From: Colletotrichum lupini
Lineage: Eukaryota > Ascomycota > Sordariomycetes > Glomerellales > Glomerellaceae
DNA: 64,000 nt
Direction of reading: 5' to 3'
Assembly (NCBI RefSeq): GCF_023278565.1
Contig: NC_064677.1
Coordinates: forward strand, 1,240,001-1,304,000
Shown here: positions 1-11,453 of the stretch, piece after piece
How positions within the stretch are numbered: the first letter of the stretch is position 1
Layout: every line of letters starts with the position of its first letter
Notes under the pieces: generated by a model
Seen by the model: the letters and a program-made list of their open reading frames with translations, nothing else
The model's database searches: none
What the model was told of the DNA's origin: nothing
Program-made: the position numbers and the translations under genes

Positions 1-1797
1 GGTGCAAACTCGAACTCTTATTCCTCACAGTCCGGTGCTGGGTTCGGTACTGCAGGTTTGAGGACAGCATCAACTTCTGGTCCCTCTGCTGCGCCGACGA
101 CAATAGAGAATTCCCGACAGGCCTACAAATTCGCAGAGAGCCAAGCTCCTCCAGCTCGACCAGGGAAGATTCCAGTATCATCAGTGGCCACGGCTCATCC
201 CAATCAAGTCATGGAGTTTCAGACTTCTCGCGAATCTTACACCCCTTCGTCGAATCGCCGTCACTCTCTGCCGCCTGGTAGCACGGCGAGCCAAACAGCG
301 CTACCGGCGTCTCAGCAATCGCAGCCAGAAAGATACGAGTTGTCAGATCAGATTCAAGGCCAAACGCGGCCTCATTTCGACTCGGTGCATTGGGAGACAA
401 GCGGCACTAGTGCTGCTGAGGCTGCTCATGGCATTTCAAGGCCGTATTCAGTGCATCCTATGGCGATGCAATCAGGACAATCTAGTAGTCCAGCCTCAGG
501 AGCCAAGCCCGTATTCACTTCACAACCACCATACCCAACCGATGATAACCGCCAACCCGTGACACTGACAAATCGCCCATCTCGTCCCACAGTAACTCTG
601 CCTCCCCAACAAGGTCTTGGCCCAATGACCCCTTCCACGCCTATAAGGTCTCCCGGTCATCTACTTCACCCTATTCACGAGCACAACGAGATCGAAAGTG
701 TGATGAACTCTGCTCCTAATCCCTCAGGAGGACGAATTTCCCCAAATACCCGAGGGTATACTTCTGAATCGAGTTTCGCTCCCCATCCAGCTTACTGTCC
801 AGTGGCGAGTAACACCCCACCGGATCAAGCTACAGTCAACATGGCAGGACTACCTCAGTCAAGCGCAATGCGCCCCGGATCAACCCCGCCCGTCATGCAA
901 CATTCGGCAAACGGAAAGGAAAAGGGAGGCTGGCTGTCCAAGTTCAAGAAAGGAGGCTCTAGCAAGTCCGGTGCCCTTCAAAAGGCCCCGCCGCCACCAC
1001 AAGGAATCCCGATAGCTCAACAGCCGATGCATGGTGCACCTCCTCCGCCAGTTTCGATGTCGGGAAACCTTATGGCTGCCGGCGTATCAACAGATCCGAG
1101 GTTAAGCCAACAAGCGGTGCCAGTCATGTCTGGACAACCAAGCAATGTGCCCAACGCTCAATATACGCCATTTGCCCTGTTAAGTAGGCCAGAATCTTCG
1201 AGTAACCAGGCCTTCACTCCAAACACTAGCAGTCTTCAGCAAGCACCAGTTCGCCAGAATTTCCCGGTTCAGAGCAACGCGTCTCTACCTACAGGGCTAG
1301 CGTCTCAGCCTATCTCTCAAGCTCAAGGACACTCCATGACCGGGGAACAGATCCAACAACGTTCAGCCAGCGTGCCACCTGGAGGCTTGGTACTGCCCTC
1401 AGGTTCACCGATGGACCATATGGATAATCTCTCAGACGCTGCTTCTGTTTCGACAATGGACGTATCTGAAGCCCAAGCACAGCCGGTACTAAGGCCGCAG
1501 CTTGTCACAGTTGAGCGGCATGCTGCTCAGCCAACTCGAGAGCAACCCGTACCGCACAATGTCGGCCACACTACTCAATCGGCCCGGCCGACTCTTGAGG
1601 GGCGTCCTCTTGATACCAAGGCGCTCGCAGACAGCGAATTGACTGTCCCGCCTCTGTTCTCGAAGCCTCAGCCAAATACTACCGTCAGCACCGTTCCTGT
1701 AGATCAAGGTCCCGCTGCTCAGAACAAGTGGACGAAGAAAGCTGCTGTGGACTACTCTGGGGACGACTGGGGCGATGACCCATGGGACTATCAGTAG
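1..1797 (+). CDS. C-terminal part of a Pro/Gln/Ser-rich, probably disordered protein (5' truncated by window edge)
   Basis: The reading frame is open from base 1 to the TAG at 1795-1797, so the window holds only the last ~598 codons; the true start lies upstream. The protein is dominated by Pro, Gln, Ser and Thr with no predicted fold visible by eye. A basic patch around 900-960 (GGWLSKFKKGGSS) interrupts the low-complexity sequence, followed by poly-proline runs (APPPPQG, APPPPVS) that could bind SH3 or WW domains. The C-terminus ends in a Trp/Asp-rich tail (DDWGDDPWDY). I do not recognise the family. It could be an adaptor or scaffold, but no function is assigned. No intron is needed within the visible part. 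Confidence 0.75.
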   Translation, partial: GANSNSYSSQSGAGFGTAGLRTASTSGPSAAPTTIENSRQAYKFAESQAPPARPGKIPVSSVATAHPNQVMEFQTSRESYTPSSNRRHSLPPGSTASQTALPASQQSQPERYELSDQIQGQTRPHFDSVHWETSGTSAAEAAHGISRPYSVHPMAMQSGQSSSPASGAKPVFTSQPPYPTDDNRQPVTLTNRPSRPTVTLPPQQGLGPMTPSTPIRSPGHLLHPIHEHNEIESVMNSAPNPSGGRISPNTRGYTSESSFAPHPAYCPVASNTPPDQATVNMAGLPQSSAMRPGSTPPVMQHSANGKEKGGWLSKFKKGGSSKSGALQKAPPPPQGIPIAQQPMHGAPPPPVSMSGNLMAAGVSTDPRLSQQAVPVMSGQPSNVPNAQYTPFALLSRPESSSNQAFTPNTSSLQQAPVRQNFPVQSNASLPTGLASQPISQAQGHSMTGEQIQQRSASVPPGGLVLPSGSPMDHMDNLSDAASVSTMDVSEAQAQPVLRPQLVTVERHAAQPTREQPVPHNVGHTTQSARPTLEGRPLDTKALADSELTVPPLFSKPQPNTTVSTVPVDQGPAAQNKWTKKAAVDYSGDDWGDDPWDYQ

Positions 1798-2670
1798 AAT
1801 CGTGAATGAAATTCAGCTATGCTATTATGTGTGGCCCATATCGGCTACAGGAGTCTTCTCTGAGTGTCAATATATAGATGTAAGCAAGCTGTACGTGTAG
1901 ATACCACGTCGATTCGGGCTCAAGTAATGTATTTGTATCAACCCGTAAATACTGCCATCGTATTCACATGGAATACAAAGGAATCTCGCCATGAGCAGCA
2001 AAAGAAGCAGAGCCGGGCCCAAGTACACTAGTAGAGTATCTCCTTGTTTTGCAGACCTTGGCTCTACCCGAGACTACCATCGGCAAAGGGTAAATATCAA
2101 GGTAAGCTACGATGGGAGACTGAGCTCCGGCTGGCGCTTGTTCTACGACCGAGAGAATTTAAATTTCCGGCATGATTGGTAGAAGGAAATGGAGTGAAGA
2201 TGCGGATGAAAATTTGCGAATTCTTACAATGCTTTGTTGGCTTTCACCAGTGATGCGATATTAACTGGTCAATGATAATGCGTCCTCAAAGACTTTGTCT
2301 TACTGTTTGAACTCCCTTTGTGGATGGAACGGTCGCCTTTATTCAATGACCAACGAGGTAGAGACCTCGACTATTGTGACATTGTCCAAGGTCGAGAACA
2401 CAAACAGGTCTTTGTAATATCGATGACATTGTTCTGAAAATTGCTAGCTTTGAGTTCAACACTGTTGACTGACCCTCAAGCCTCCGTGCCCGTCATTGGG
2501 AGAATACTTATTTCGTCTTCATCCTTTCCAACGTCGATTGAAATACAACATCATCATCATCCCAGCACAGCCGATCACCGACATCTTAACAACAGACAAA
2601 GTTCAGTATACCCCAAATCCCAACAAACAACCCACCCACCAACTTGATATCTACTAAGTTGACTACAGCG
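1798..2670. other. Intergenic; 3' UTR of the disordered-protein gene and 5' region of the zinc-finger gene
   Basis: No convincing gene. A 63-codon ORF (1991-2182) has no recognisable features. Bases ~2520-2640 are C/A/T-rich with CATCATCATCATCCC-like runs, typical of a fungal 5' UTR before the ATG at 2671. Confidence 0.5.
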
Positions 2671-3347
2671 ATGGCGCCACCGTTCCTTAGCCGTCCCGAG
2701 ATTCAACACCTCGTTTCAAACTTTTTGATCGACTTCTACAACCGCGAAGACGTCGAGAACTGGGAAGATGTACAAAGAGCGACTATCGACGCTATGGGAG
2801 ATATTATCGTCCAAATCGCTCGGGGGCATGCGCAGGCGCAAGTAGAAGGTACACACCCCTCTCCGGACCCGATGGACTTGGACGATGATGGTGCTGTACA
2901 GCCCGAGGAACAAGATTCAGATGACACTTCGGACCCAGATGACTTTGTGAGAGACGACATTCCTCCCCAACCACCCAGGAAGAACTCCAGCTCCTCAGGC
3001 TCGGACTTTGAGGGCTCTGGGAAGAAAAATCCCCGCAGCGGTAAAGGCTCAATCAAGACTAGGGACACTCCCCGGAAGGATACCAAGGTAAAGTCTGGCC
3101 GTGTTGCAAGCCTCGAGGAACGCAAGACGAACCGATGTGTGCTAGGATGTGGCTTGGGCTACACGACGACGGATCGCCTCAAGAGAGTAAGTTGCTTTTC
3201 ACTTCCCCTTTGAATTCCAACTCCTTGTGAGAACAAATCAGCTAACAGCATGGGTAGCATTACAAATCTCACCACCCCGGTTGGGAGACCGCAGTTGTGG
3301 CTGCTGGCCAGACCATCTTTGCCAATCAGCGCAGCTACACGAAGTGA
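2671..3347 (+). CDS. Small acidic protein with one C-terminal C2H2 zinc finger
   Basis: Model: exons 2671-3186 and 3258-3347 (201 aa). The intron 3187-3257 has GTAAGT, a GCTAAC branch and a TAG acceptor. The N-terminal ~45 residues look helical (LSRPEIQHLVSNFLIDFYN). An acidic stretch follows (residues ~75-105, PMDLDDDG, DSDDTSDPDDF), then a Ser/Lys-rich linker. The intron splits a classical finger: CVLGC on exon 1 and HYKSH on exon 2 give C-x3-C-x12-H-x3-H. The protein stops about 20 residues after the finger. One finger plus an acidic segment suggests a nuclear DNA- or protein-binding role, which is inference. The start at 2671 is the first in-frame ATG; the frame is open a little upstream without one. 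A further intron at the GTGAGA overlapping the stop cannot be excluded. Confidence 0.7.
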
Positions 3348-4246
3348 GAAACATGAGAGGGGGCATGGATTTCCAATATGAGAGGTTTGTTGTCTGCATA
3401 ATTTTTGCTGATAAGAGTACAGAAAGGGGGTTTTTAGTTTTTGTTTGACTTTGATTTTCAATATTCGGGTTTCAGGTCTTGGGCGCTGATGTGAGGAGAA
3501 GGAGTGCGATATCAAGCAGAATAGCGTGAGTCAAAATTGAGTCAGGGGGAGTTGAGCGGTTGATATGTCAAGAAACTCCATAAAGCTCGCCTTTAAATCC
3601 TAGTTCTTAACGTGCCTCGCGTAGATAAAAGATCGACGATCCGTCCGACTTTGTTTGCTACTCCTCTGTCATCCTCGCCGGCACCCGGCGTTGCGGTTGC
3701 GCCAAGGCATGTCCCGCCGTAAGGGGGCTACCGCACCACTCAGGTGAGTGCGCGTAAATTATCCCTATCGTTGACAGCTTCCTAGACACATTCTAACTCT
3801 AGCAGACGCCTTCGACCAGGGCCAATGTGACAAGGTGATGTTGGACCATTCAGACGTCCGATAGCTACGGAGAATTTCATGGGTGACGGCGGCGTCTATT
3901 CGTCCACGCCATCCCACCGGCCCGTTGAAACAGACCGTCAAAGTTCAAGGGATGTCCCGTTAGCTTGCCTGATGACAGGACCACCGGTTCATCTTAGACT
4001 CGGGGGCTAATGGGCTTGGCCATCTTACAAACGTCAAGTCGGCGTTCGGCAGTCAAAGTCGATGTCGGACTCCTGCCGGCAGCATGGCGAAGTATAAGGT
4101 GATGAAAACGCCGGCGCTACATGAGCTGTCACAGTCCAGTGCGTTATTCTTCCATCTTCCGCGGGTCGTAACAACTCAGTCCATTCTTTTTTTCTAGCGC
4201 TTTGGCAAATCTGCCTTTCCGTTCCTTATTCCATTTCTCGCCCAAC
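3348..4246. other. Intergenic, upstream region of the AA9 gene
   Basis: No gene recognised. It holds the 3' flank of the zinc-finger gene and the promoter side of the AA9 gene; composition is normal (not RIP-like). Confidence 0.5.
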
Positions 4247-5317
4247 ATGCGGTGCTCAACCTTCCTCGCTCTGGCTGCATCAGCCTCCGGCGCGTCCGCC
4301 CATTACTTCTTCCCCCACCTCATCGTCAACGGCAACTTCACCGGCTACAACGAATACGTCCGCGACAACAGCGCGGGCTACATGCCCTTCAAGAACGGCT
4401 ACGACAGCACCGACCTCCGATGCCGTACCGGTTCCATGGAGCACGCCGCCACCACGGGCGTCTATAAAGTCAAGGCAGGCGACGAAGTGGGCTTCGGCCT
4501 CAACTTTGGCGGCACGATTCAGCACCCGGGTCCCATGCAGGCCTACCTCTCCAAAGCACCGGGTGATGTTCGCGAGTACGACGGTTCCGGTGACTGGTTC
4601 AAGATCTATGAGCTCGGGCCAAAGTCCTTCTCCAGCGAAGGCATCGAGTGGGGCGTCACCAACGTTGGCAACTTTACGTTCAAGTTGCCTGAGGAGACGC
4701 CCGCTGGGCAGTACCTTATGCGAATCGAGCACATTGGCGTTCATGGAGCTGGTGACTTTGGTGGTGCGGAGTTCTACTTCAACTGCGCCCAGATCGAAGT
4801 TGAGAGCGACAGTACCGCCATCCCCGGGCCGACTGTCAAGATTCCGGGATTGTACGACGGCCACGAGCCCGGTATCGAGTTCTACATGTACCGTCCGTGG
4901 ATCGTCAACTTCACGATGCCGGGGCCGGCTAGATGGCCCCAAGCTCTTGTGGAGAACGTTACCGCAGAGGGTGTTAGCGTGGCTCCGACAATCACCCCTT
5001 GGACACTCCCGGCAGTCACGTCCACAGTCGGGGGACAGGACATTTCGTCCTCAGCGGCGGTAGTCGTGCCCACAAGCCTTGCCTCCGCGGCAGTGCCTTC
5101 TGTCAACGCGACGTACTCGTACGCATCTACGACTGCGGCTGGCCTAAGTGGATCAGCGGCCCCGAAGAGCGAGATCAGCGGGTTGGTGGTGTCAACAGTC
5201 AGCTCAGCCGCGACTTTGAGTGCAACGGCTGTGCCTTTCACCACCACTTCCAAGAAGTCTCGATGCCCACCACGAAGCACAGTGATCAGCACGGTTTACG
5301 TTACTGCAAGTGCTTAA
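4247..5317 (+). CDS. AA9 lytic polysaccharide monooxygenase (secreted, no CBM1)
   Basis: Single-exon gene of 356 codons; start chosen at 4247 because it gives a clean signal peptide (MRCSTFLALAASASGASA) with cleavage just before His19 (HYFFP). That histidine would be the N-terminal half of the copper 'histidine brace'. The second copper histidine is in the IQHPGPMQAYLSKAPGDV segment and the axial Tyr in AEFYFNCAQIEV, both typical of AA9 (formerly GH61). Family role: oxidative cleavage of cellulose or related glucans outside the cell with an electron donor. The catalytic domain is followed by a Pro-rich link and a Ser/Thr/Ala-rich, probably O-glycosylated tail; no C-terminal CBM1 is present. 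An in-frame upstream ORF extension lacks an ATG and would spoil the signal peptide. Confidence 0.93.
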   Translation: MRCSTFLALAASASGASAHYFFPHLIVNGNFTGYNEYVRDNSAGYMPFKNGYDSTDLRCRTGSMEHAATTGVYKVKAGDEVGFGLNFGGTIQHPGPMQAYLSKAPGDVREYDGSGDWFKIYELGPKSFSSEGIEWGVTNVGNFTFKLPEETPAGQYLMRIEHIGVHGAGDFGGAEFYFNCAQIEVESDSTAIPGPTVKIPGLYDGHEPGIEFYMYRPWIVNFTMPGPARWPQALVENVTAEGVSVAPTITPWTLPAVTSTVGGQDISSSAAVVVPTSLASAAVPSVNATYSYASTTAAGLSGSAAPKSEISGLVVSTVSSAATLSATAVPFTTTSKKSRCPPRSTVISTVYVTASA

Positions 5318-5920
5318 ACCCAATCTCAGAGAGTTGAATGTCTTCTTCCACTCTTTATATCTGTGATGACAGATGAGCCATGCGATGCTGGGAGTTGCAA
5401 AAAACCAGGGCGCTTTGTGCTGCAGCCTAGTTGCCGCATTGTCGGACGTAAACACCGGGGTCAATGCAATAACTAGACACGCTGCAATAGCATTGAAGGC
5501 CATTTTCTGAAAGTATGACTTGAACTTATTTTTATTCACTTCTGAATGTATTATTATACGTTTCCAATCAAATATCAAACCCTTAGCAAGGTGCCCAGAT
5601 GCTATAGATAAACAGCCGCATGACCCTATCTGGAACTTGTACATTTAGTGAGAAAAAGCAGAAGCCTCTTACACTTCGAGGTGCCTTGAGGTAGTCAGCA
5701 CAGAAGCGTCGCCTAGAGTCGCAACTTCTTGAAGACTGTTATAAGAAACAGTGGTCAACATCAGCGTCGCACAATGGACCTAGATGTACGTACGTGAGCC
5801 CGCCGGGGGATGCGACCAGGGTGTTGGACGATTCCCCAAAACGTAGTCATTCTCCTCATTTCGGTCTTGGTCATTAAATTATTTACCTCGATCACCCAGT
5901 ATATACAAGCGATAAGTAGG
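5318..5920. other. Intergenic between AA9 gene and retroelement block
   Basis: No gene seen. Composition is normal, with CpA/TpG present, right up to base 5920, where the RIP-mutated LTR begins. Confidence 0.5.
5916..5920. repeat. Target-site duplication (GTAGG), left copy
   Basis: GTAGG directly precedes the first base of the 5' LTR and is repeated directly after the 3' LTR at 19150-19154. It marks a 5-bp integrase cut. Confidence 0.85.
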
Positions 5921-6129
5921 TGTCAGGCCTCGCCGGTTAGGCCTCGTTAGTTAAGGGATAGCTTAGGGGGTATAAAGAGGGGGACTAAGTAATAAAAGAA
6001 TAGCTTAGGTATATATAGAGCACTAATAATATACCTCGAGGGAAGGGTAGATTTTAATAATTTATTTTTTAAACCTTAATAATAATTAACCTTTATAAGC
6101 TTTTTTTTTATATTATATACTTATTAATA
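5921..6129 (+). repeat. 5' LTR of the RIP-mutated gypsy element
   Basis: Starts TGTCAGGCCTCG and ends TTATTAATA (TG...TA, consistent with CA mutated to TA). The first ~30 bp are much less mutated than the matching bases of the 3' LTR, while its inner (right) portion is more mutated. Confidence 0.88.
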
Positions 6130-9100
6130 GTTTAAAATTTTTATTTATAAAGGGGACTAAGCTAAAAGCTTAAAATATTAATAAGAACGAGATATAATAA
6201 AAGAGCGTAATTAGTATTATAATAATAATAAAAAAACGACTCTTTTTTATTAAACCCCTTAAAATTACTTTTTTTTAATAAATAATATAAAAATAAAACG
6301 TAATAAAATAAATAATATAGCGATAATATAAAAAAACCGTATTATTAAAAATATTAACGAATTTTAAATAAAATAGTAAACCTCTTATTTTTATTTATTA
6401 ATACTTAAACCGAATAATAAATAATAAATTAGTAAAACTATAAAAATAGGAATAATAATTAGAGAAAGAAATTTTTATTATAATATATAAAGAGCGTTTA
6501 TATAAAAAATAAGTAAATTTAAAATATTTATAAAGCTTTTTAAATAACCCGGCCCTTATACTAAGGGTTATAGTTTTAATTATAATAGTTTTAAATATTA
6601 ATTTTAATATAAATAAGAATATAAACCCCTAGATTAAGGATAATTTAATAAATAAAACTATATTTAAAATACTACTTAAGTAATAATAAAACGATAAGTT
6701 CGTACTACTTAAGCCCTTATTTACTAACTCCTTTTTAATTTAAATAAATATTATAAATAAAACGTTTATATTTAAACCGCTATCCCTCTTTAACTTATTA
6801 TATATTAATAAATTAGTACGGGACTTATAGAGCTTTTTTTTTTAATTATTACTATTATTTTAAATTATAAGCTTAATAAATAAGAATAGACCGTAATAAA
6901 GTAGCGTATATAGTTAGTTACTTAAATAGTAATATAAAGACTTTTTAAATATATTATATTTTTAATTATTAAAAGACCCCCGGGTTTATAATAAATTAAA
7001 TTATATAAAATAAATTAAAAACCTTTTTATAAAATAACCTATTTAATCTTGCTAACTAAGGAATAGTAATAAATATATAACTAAATAGCGCTTTATAAAA
7101 TTAAAAAAAGAAAGTTAACGAGTTTATTAGCTATATTAATAAGCTCGAGATAGAACTAAAATATATTTTAATAAAAAAGTAGAGGATCTCTACGTTAATA
7201 AATAAACTACGGCCCGAACTATACTTTATAATAGTATTATAAATAGAACTTTTATAGATTTATTTATAGTTAATATCGTTAATAAGACGTATTAAATAAT
7301 CCTTATTATTAATAAAAAGTTTATAAACGTCCCCTAAGTAATATTTTAATTTAAATTTAAACGAGTTAATAAGAAAATATTAGGGCGTTAATAAGTTAAA
7401 TATATAAAGAATATATTATAACTTACTTAGTAAAAATATTACGTATTATAATTATAAAAAGACTAGCTATATTATAAGGGATTACTTATAACTACGGGAG
7501 TAATATTAATAATACTATAATTATAATAAAACTAAGTACTTTATTAATAGTTACTCGAGCGTTATATATTATAAATATAATAAAAAAAAGTATAAGGCCG
7601 CTAGTTATTAATTAAACCTCGCTTTAACTAAATAATATAGATTAATAACGAGTTTAAATACTATTTTAATAAGGAGAGTAATTAATAATTAATAAGGGTA
7701 GTGCTTAAATATCCCGACTTATATATACCTAAACTACGTATAAAAAAAGCTAAGCGCCCTTATTAATTTAAAAATAAAAGGGAACGTAGTTAGTATTAGG
7801 CTATTTAATAATTTTAATATTAGTTTACGAATTTACTTATTATTATAGCTAATAAACGTTAAAAATAAATAAATAGAAATACTAAGAAGCTATTACTTAT
7901 AGTTTCGAATTATTAATAATAACTACGTAACGGAAATATAGTTATATTATTTCGTAATAATTAATATTATAATACTTATACTTATCCTTAGTTTCCCTTA
8001 GTTAAAGGATATTAACTTACTAATTAATTAATTAAAAAAAGTAGTAGTATTTAATTTATAAATAATATATCTATTTAGATATTTTAAAAAGGGGGCTATT
8101 AAATAACTTAGTTTTAATAATATTTATATATATTATAATTAACTTAATTATAAATAGTAATATAGTATTAATAAATATAACTAAGGATTAGAAGCTATGT
8201 TATTAAAACTTTAATAACTTATTTTTTTAAAAAAAAGGCTATTTTATTATTAAATAAAGTACTATATAACTATTATATTAAACTAAATAATATAGTACTT
8301 ATCCCTAGGGACTTATTTACTTATTATTAAACTATAAGCTTAAGATTTTACGTAACTATTTAATAAAAATAAAGGCTAGGGGCTAAATATACCCTTTTAT
8401 AAGCCTAGCTAAAGTACTTATTTTTTTTATATTTAAAAAAAGAGGAGAGGTACGATTTTATATTAATTATAAAATAATTAATAAAATTATATAAAAAAAT
8501 AGAACGCTACTATTATTAATTAAAGAGATACTAAATAGACTATTTAATACTTCTATTTTTATAAAACTAAACTTTAAGAATACGTATTACTATATATATA
8601 TAGCTAAGGGTAATAAGTAAAAAATAGCTTTTTATATTAAATATAAGTAATTTAAGTACTTAGTTATATTTTTTAAGCTAATTAACGCGCCCGCGACTTT
8701 TTAAGTATATATTACTAACGTTTTAAATAGCCTAGTTAATACTATCTATATTATATACTTAAATAATATTTTAATATATAATAATAATTACGTAGTATAT
8801 AAGAAGTACGTATAGAGCGTATTATAAAAATTATAATAATAAAACTTATATTTAAATAGTAATCAATACGAGTTCTATATATTACGTATAGGATTTTTAA
8901 AGTATATTATATTTAATAAAAGCGTAAAAATAGAACCTGCGCGTACTAAAGTTATAGTAAATTAGTTATTTTTAAAGAGCGTTAAAAATATATAAACGTT
9001 CTTTAAATTTATAGGGTTTTATTATAAATTAATTAATAATTATACTAAGATAACGGTATTTTTAATAAACTTATTAAAAAAGATAAAACTAGGATAGTTA

Positions 9101-10463
9101 GAGTTATTAATACTCGCTATAAAGTCGTTTAAGAAGTTATTAATAATATTTATTAACGTATTAATATTATAATATTTTAACTTTATTTTACTTATATAAT
9201 TATAAATAAACGCTTTAGCTCGAGTTATTAACTTAGTAATTACGTAATTATTTAAAAGTAATTAGTACTTAATTATTTATAAGTTAAAGAAATTAATAAA
9301 TATAAAGAGCTATTACGGTATAAGAAATACGGAGTTATTAGCTATTATAAATATATTAAAGAACTAATAATACTACTTTATTTATAACTAAAATTAAGTT
9401 ATAGTATTTATAAATTATTTTAATTTATAGTTTTTAAATATAAAAAAGAGGCTAAACGGGAAATAGTTATACTAGCTAAATAAACTCGTAGTATTTAATA
9501 TTAAAATTAGGTTTAAACTAAATATAAAAAACTTAATAAATAGATTATTATAAAGACTTAATTATAATAAAAATAATAATAATAGTAGAGTAAAGGAGTT
9601 ATTATTAAAAATAAAAAAAGACTTTTATAATATTAAAAACTTATAAAAGCCTTTTAGAATTATAATAATAAAGTATATAAAAACGAGCTATAAAAGTAGC
9701 TCTTAAATAAAAAGAATAATAAGTATTTTAAAAATAAAACTAATAATAATATAAAAAAATAAGTAAAAGAGGTTAAGAGCTCTAATTTAAAAAAACTTTA
9801 AAAAGTACTTTAAGAAGTATAACGGGGTTATAAACCTAGGGTATTAAAATTATAATATGGGATTTAAAGAGCTATTTAAGCTTATTATTAAAATTATAAA
9901 TCGTAAATTACTCGTTTTATAGGACTCTAATATAATAAAAATACTTAAAATAGTATTTAATAAAGAGGGGTTATTAATAATAAATTAACTACGGGCTATT
10001 TAATAAAAAGACGCTTTTATAAAAAATAAGTAATAAATTAAAAAGAACTAATAGCTTTATTTAATTAAAAAAAAGTAATAATAGAGCTAAGTATATAACT
10101 TAAAAGAGTTATTATATTATAATAATTATATTTATATACTACTATATAAGGGGCTAAAGAGGGAGGTTATTAAAATATATTATAATATATTTATAATAAA
10201 ATATTATAATATAAAATAAATAATAGCGCTACTAAAACGCTATTATTATTAAAATAAAATAAGTAAGGATATAAAAAGTTATATTAATATTTATATAATA
10301 TATTAGCGGATAAAGCCTTATTATTATAAGTTATATAGCTTATTATACCCCCTATTTACTTTAATTAAGCTATAATAAAAGATATTACTAAACTTTATTA
10401 CGGGCTTATTTATATTAATTATACTAATTAAGAGGCGCCCTTACGATATAATATTTATTATAA

Positions 10464-10468
10464 TAAAC
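10464..10468. repeat. Target-site duplication (TAAAC), left copy of the copia element
   Basis: Matches 16400-16404 directly after the 3' LTR. Confidence 0.9.
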
Positions 10469-10982
10469 TGTTACGAAGGTAACTTTGTTTACCTTATTAT
10501 TCGCCTTATTATCAATATTACGTAAGCAAACTATATACCATATTAATCTACGATTTCTGTAGATTATTATAGGTATTGATTATGTAAGCAATACTGCTTA
10601 TATAAGCTTACGTGAGCAGTGGAAAGTACTGGAAGATAACTGAATAATCTGGAATTTACTCGAGGCGGAATTACGTACTACGATTACGCATTCACTTACG
10701 TATATGCTTATTAATTATATCATAATTAATAAGCAATGGAATATTCTAGTAGGAGGTTTTTATGCCTATATGTAGGCGTGTATTTGCCTACCTAGACCTT
10801 TCGTTAAGCAAGCAACTTCTCATATAGTAATTCAACTATATTACTCTCTTTATTACAAAAACCTCTTTTATATACGCTTATTTCCCCTATATTCATATAT
10901 TCTTGCTTCTATATGAATATTCACTTTTCATATTCTATATAAGAATATCCCGCATTACCTCGTTAAAGCTATACGTGCTAGA
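10469..10982 (+). repeat. 5' LTR of the copia element
   Basis: 514 bp from TGTTACGAAGG to GTGCTAGA; appears identical to 15886-16399. It should contain the element's promoter and polyadenylation signals, which cannot be placed exactly. Confidence 0.95.
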
Positions 10983-10997
10983 GGTTATGAGCCCAGT
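10983..10997 (+). other. Primer-binding site, complementary to the anticodon region of initiator tRNA-Met (half-tRNA type)
   Basis: GGTTATGAGCCCAGT starts at the first base after the 5' LTR. Its complement contains GGGCTCATAACC, the conserved anticodon stem-loop of eukaryotic initiator tRNA-Met (CAT anticodon). It is not complementary to a tRNA 3' end. This is the priming mode known for Drosophila copia, which uses a 5' half-tRNA-iMet. Confidence 0.8.
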
Positions 10998-11283
10998 TAT
11001 TATATAACTGAGGTTTTATTTACTTAAGTGAATATTATTCACTTATCCGAGCTCTTCTATTTTTATTTACCTATATCATACCTATTATCATTTAGGTATA
11101 TGCCTTTATCCGGTATATGCATATTCATATATTGAGATATCTTACTCCGCCCAAAATCACTTTTTCGAATTCGAAAATTCGAAATCGACCTTTATATTTA
11201 ATAAAGGATTTATATATATAAAAAGGCAGACGAAGTGTAAGTCCTTTTTATACTATATACTTACTTTTATTAAATATCTATTT

Positions 11284-11418
11284 ATAAGAAAAAGAAGTCA
11301 AAATAGACTTTTTCTTATATATATTTTTAGACTTAAAATAAGTCTATTTTCAAGCTTAAAAACAAGCTTGAATTCTAAGCTTAAAGTAAGCTTATTTATA
11401 CTAGGAACAATACTAGTA
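11284..11418 (+). other. Series of five consecutive hairpins in the copia leader
   Basis: Inverted repeats at 11284-11318 (ATAAGAAAAAG / CTTTTTCTTAT arms), 11328-11346 (TAGACTT/AAGTCTA), 11351-11370 (CAAGCTT/AAGCTTG), 11376-11394 (TAAGCTT/AAGCTTA) and 11399-11418 (TACTAG/CTAGTA). They lie end to end in the RNA leader just before the ATG at 11454. A packaging, dimerisation or translation-control role is inference. Confidence 0.75.
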
Positions 11419-11453
11419 TATATTTATATTATATATATTCTAAAATATATATA

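Noticed and set aside
4280..5292. Long antisense ORFs opposite the AA9 gene
   Set aside because: They arise from the GC-rich codon use of the AA9 gene; the + strand protein has clear family motifs. The same holds for antisense ORFs opposite the esterase, glucosylceramide synthase and SfnG-type genes.
6130..10468. Short-period repeats in the AT-rich region as a possible CRISPR-like or satellite array
   Set aside because: There is no regular period; the sequence is explained by RIP decay of a gypsy-type element.
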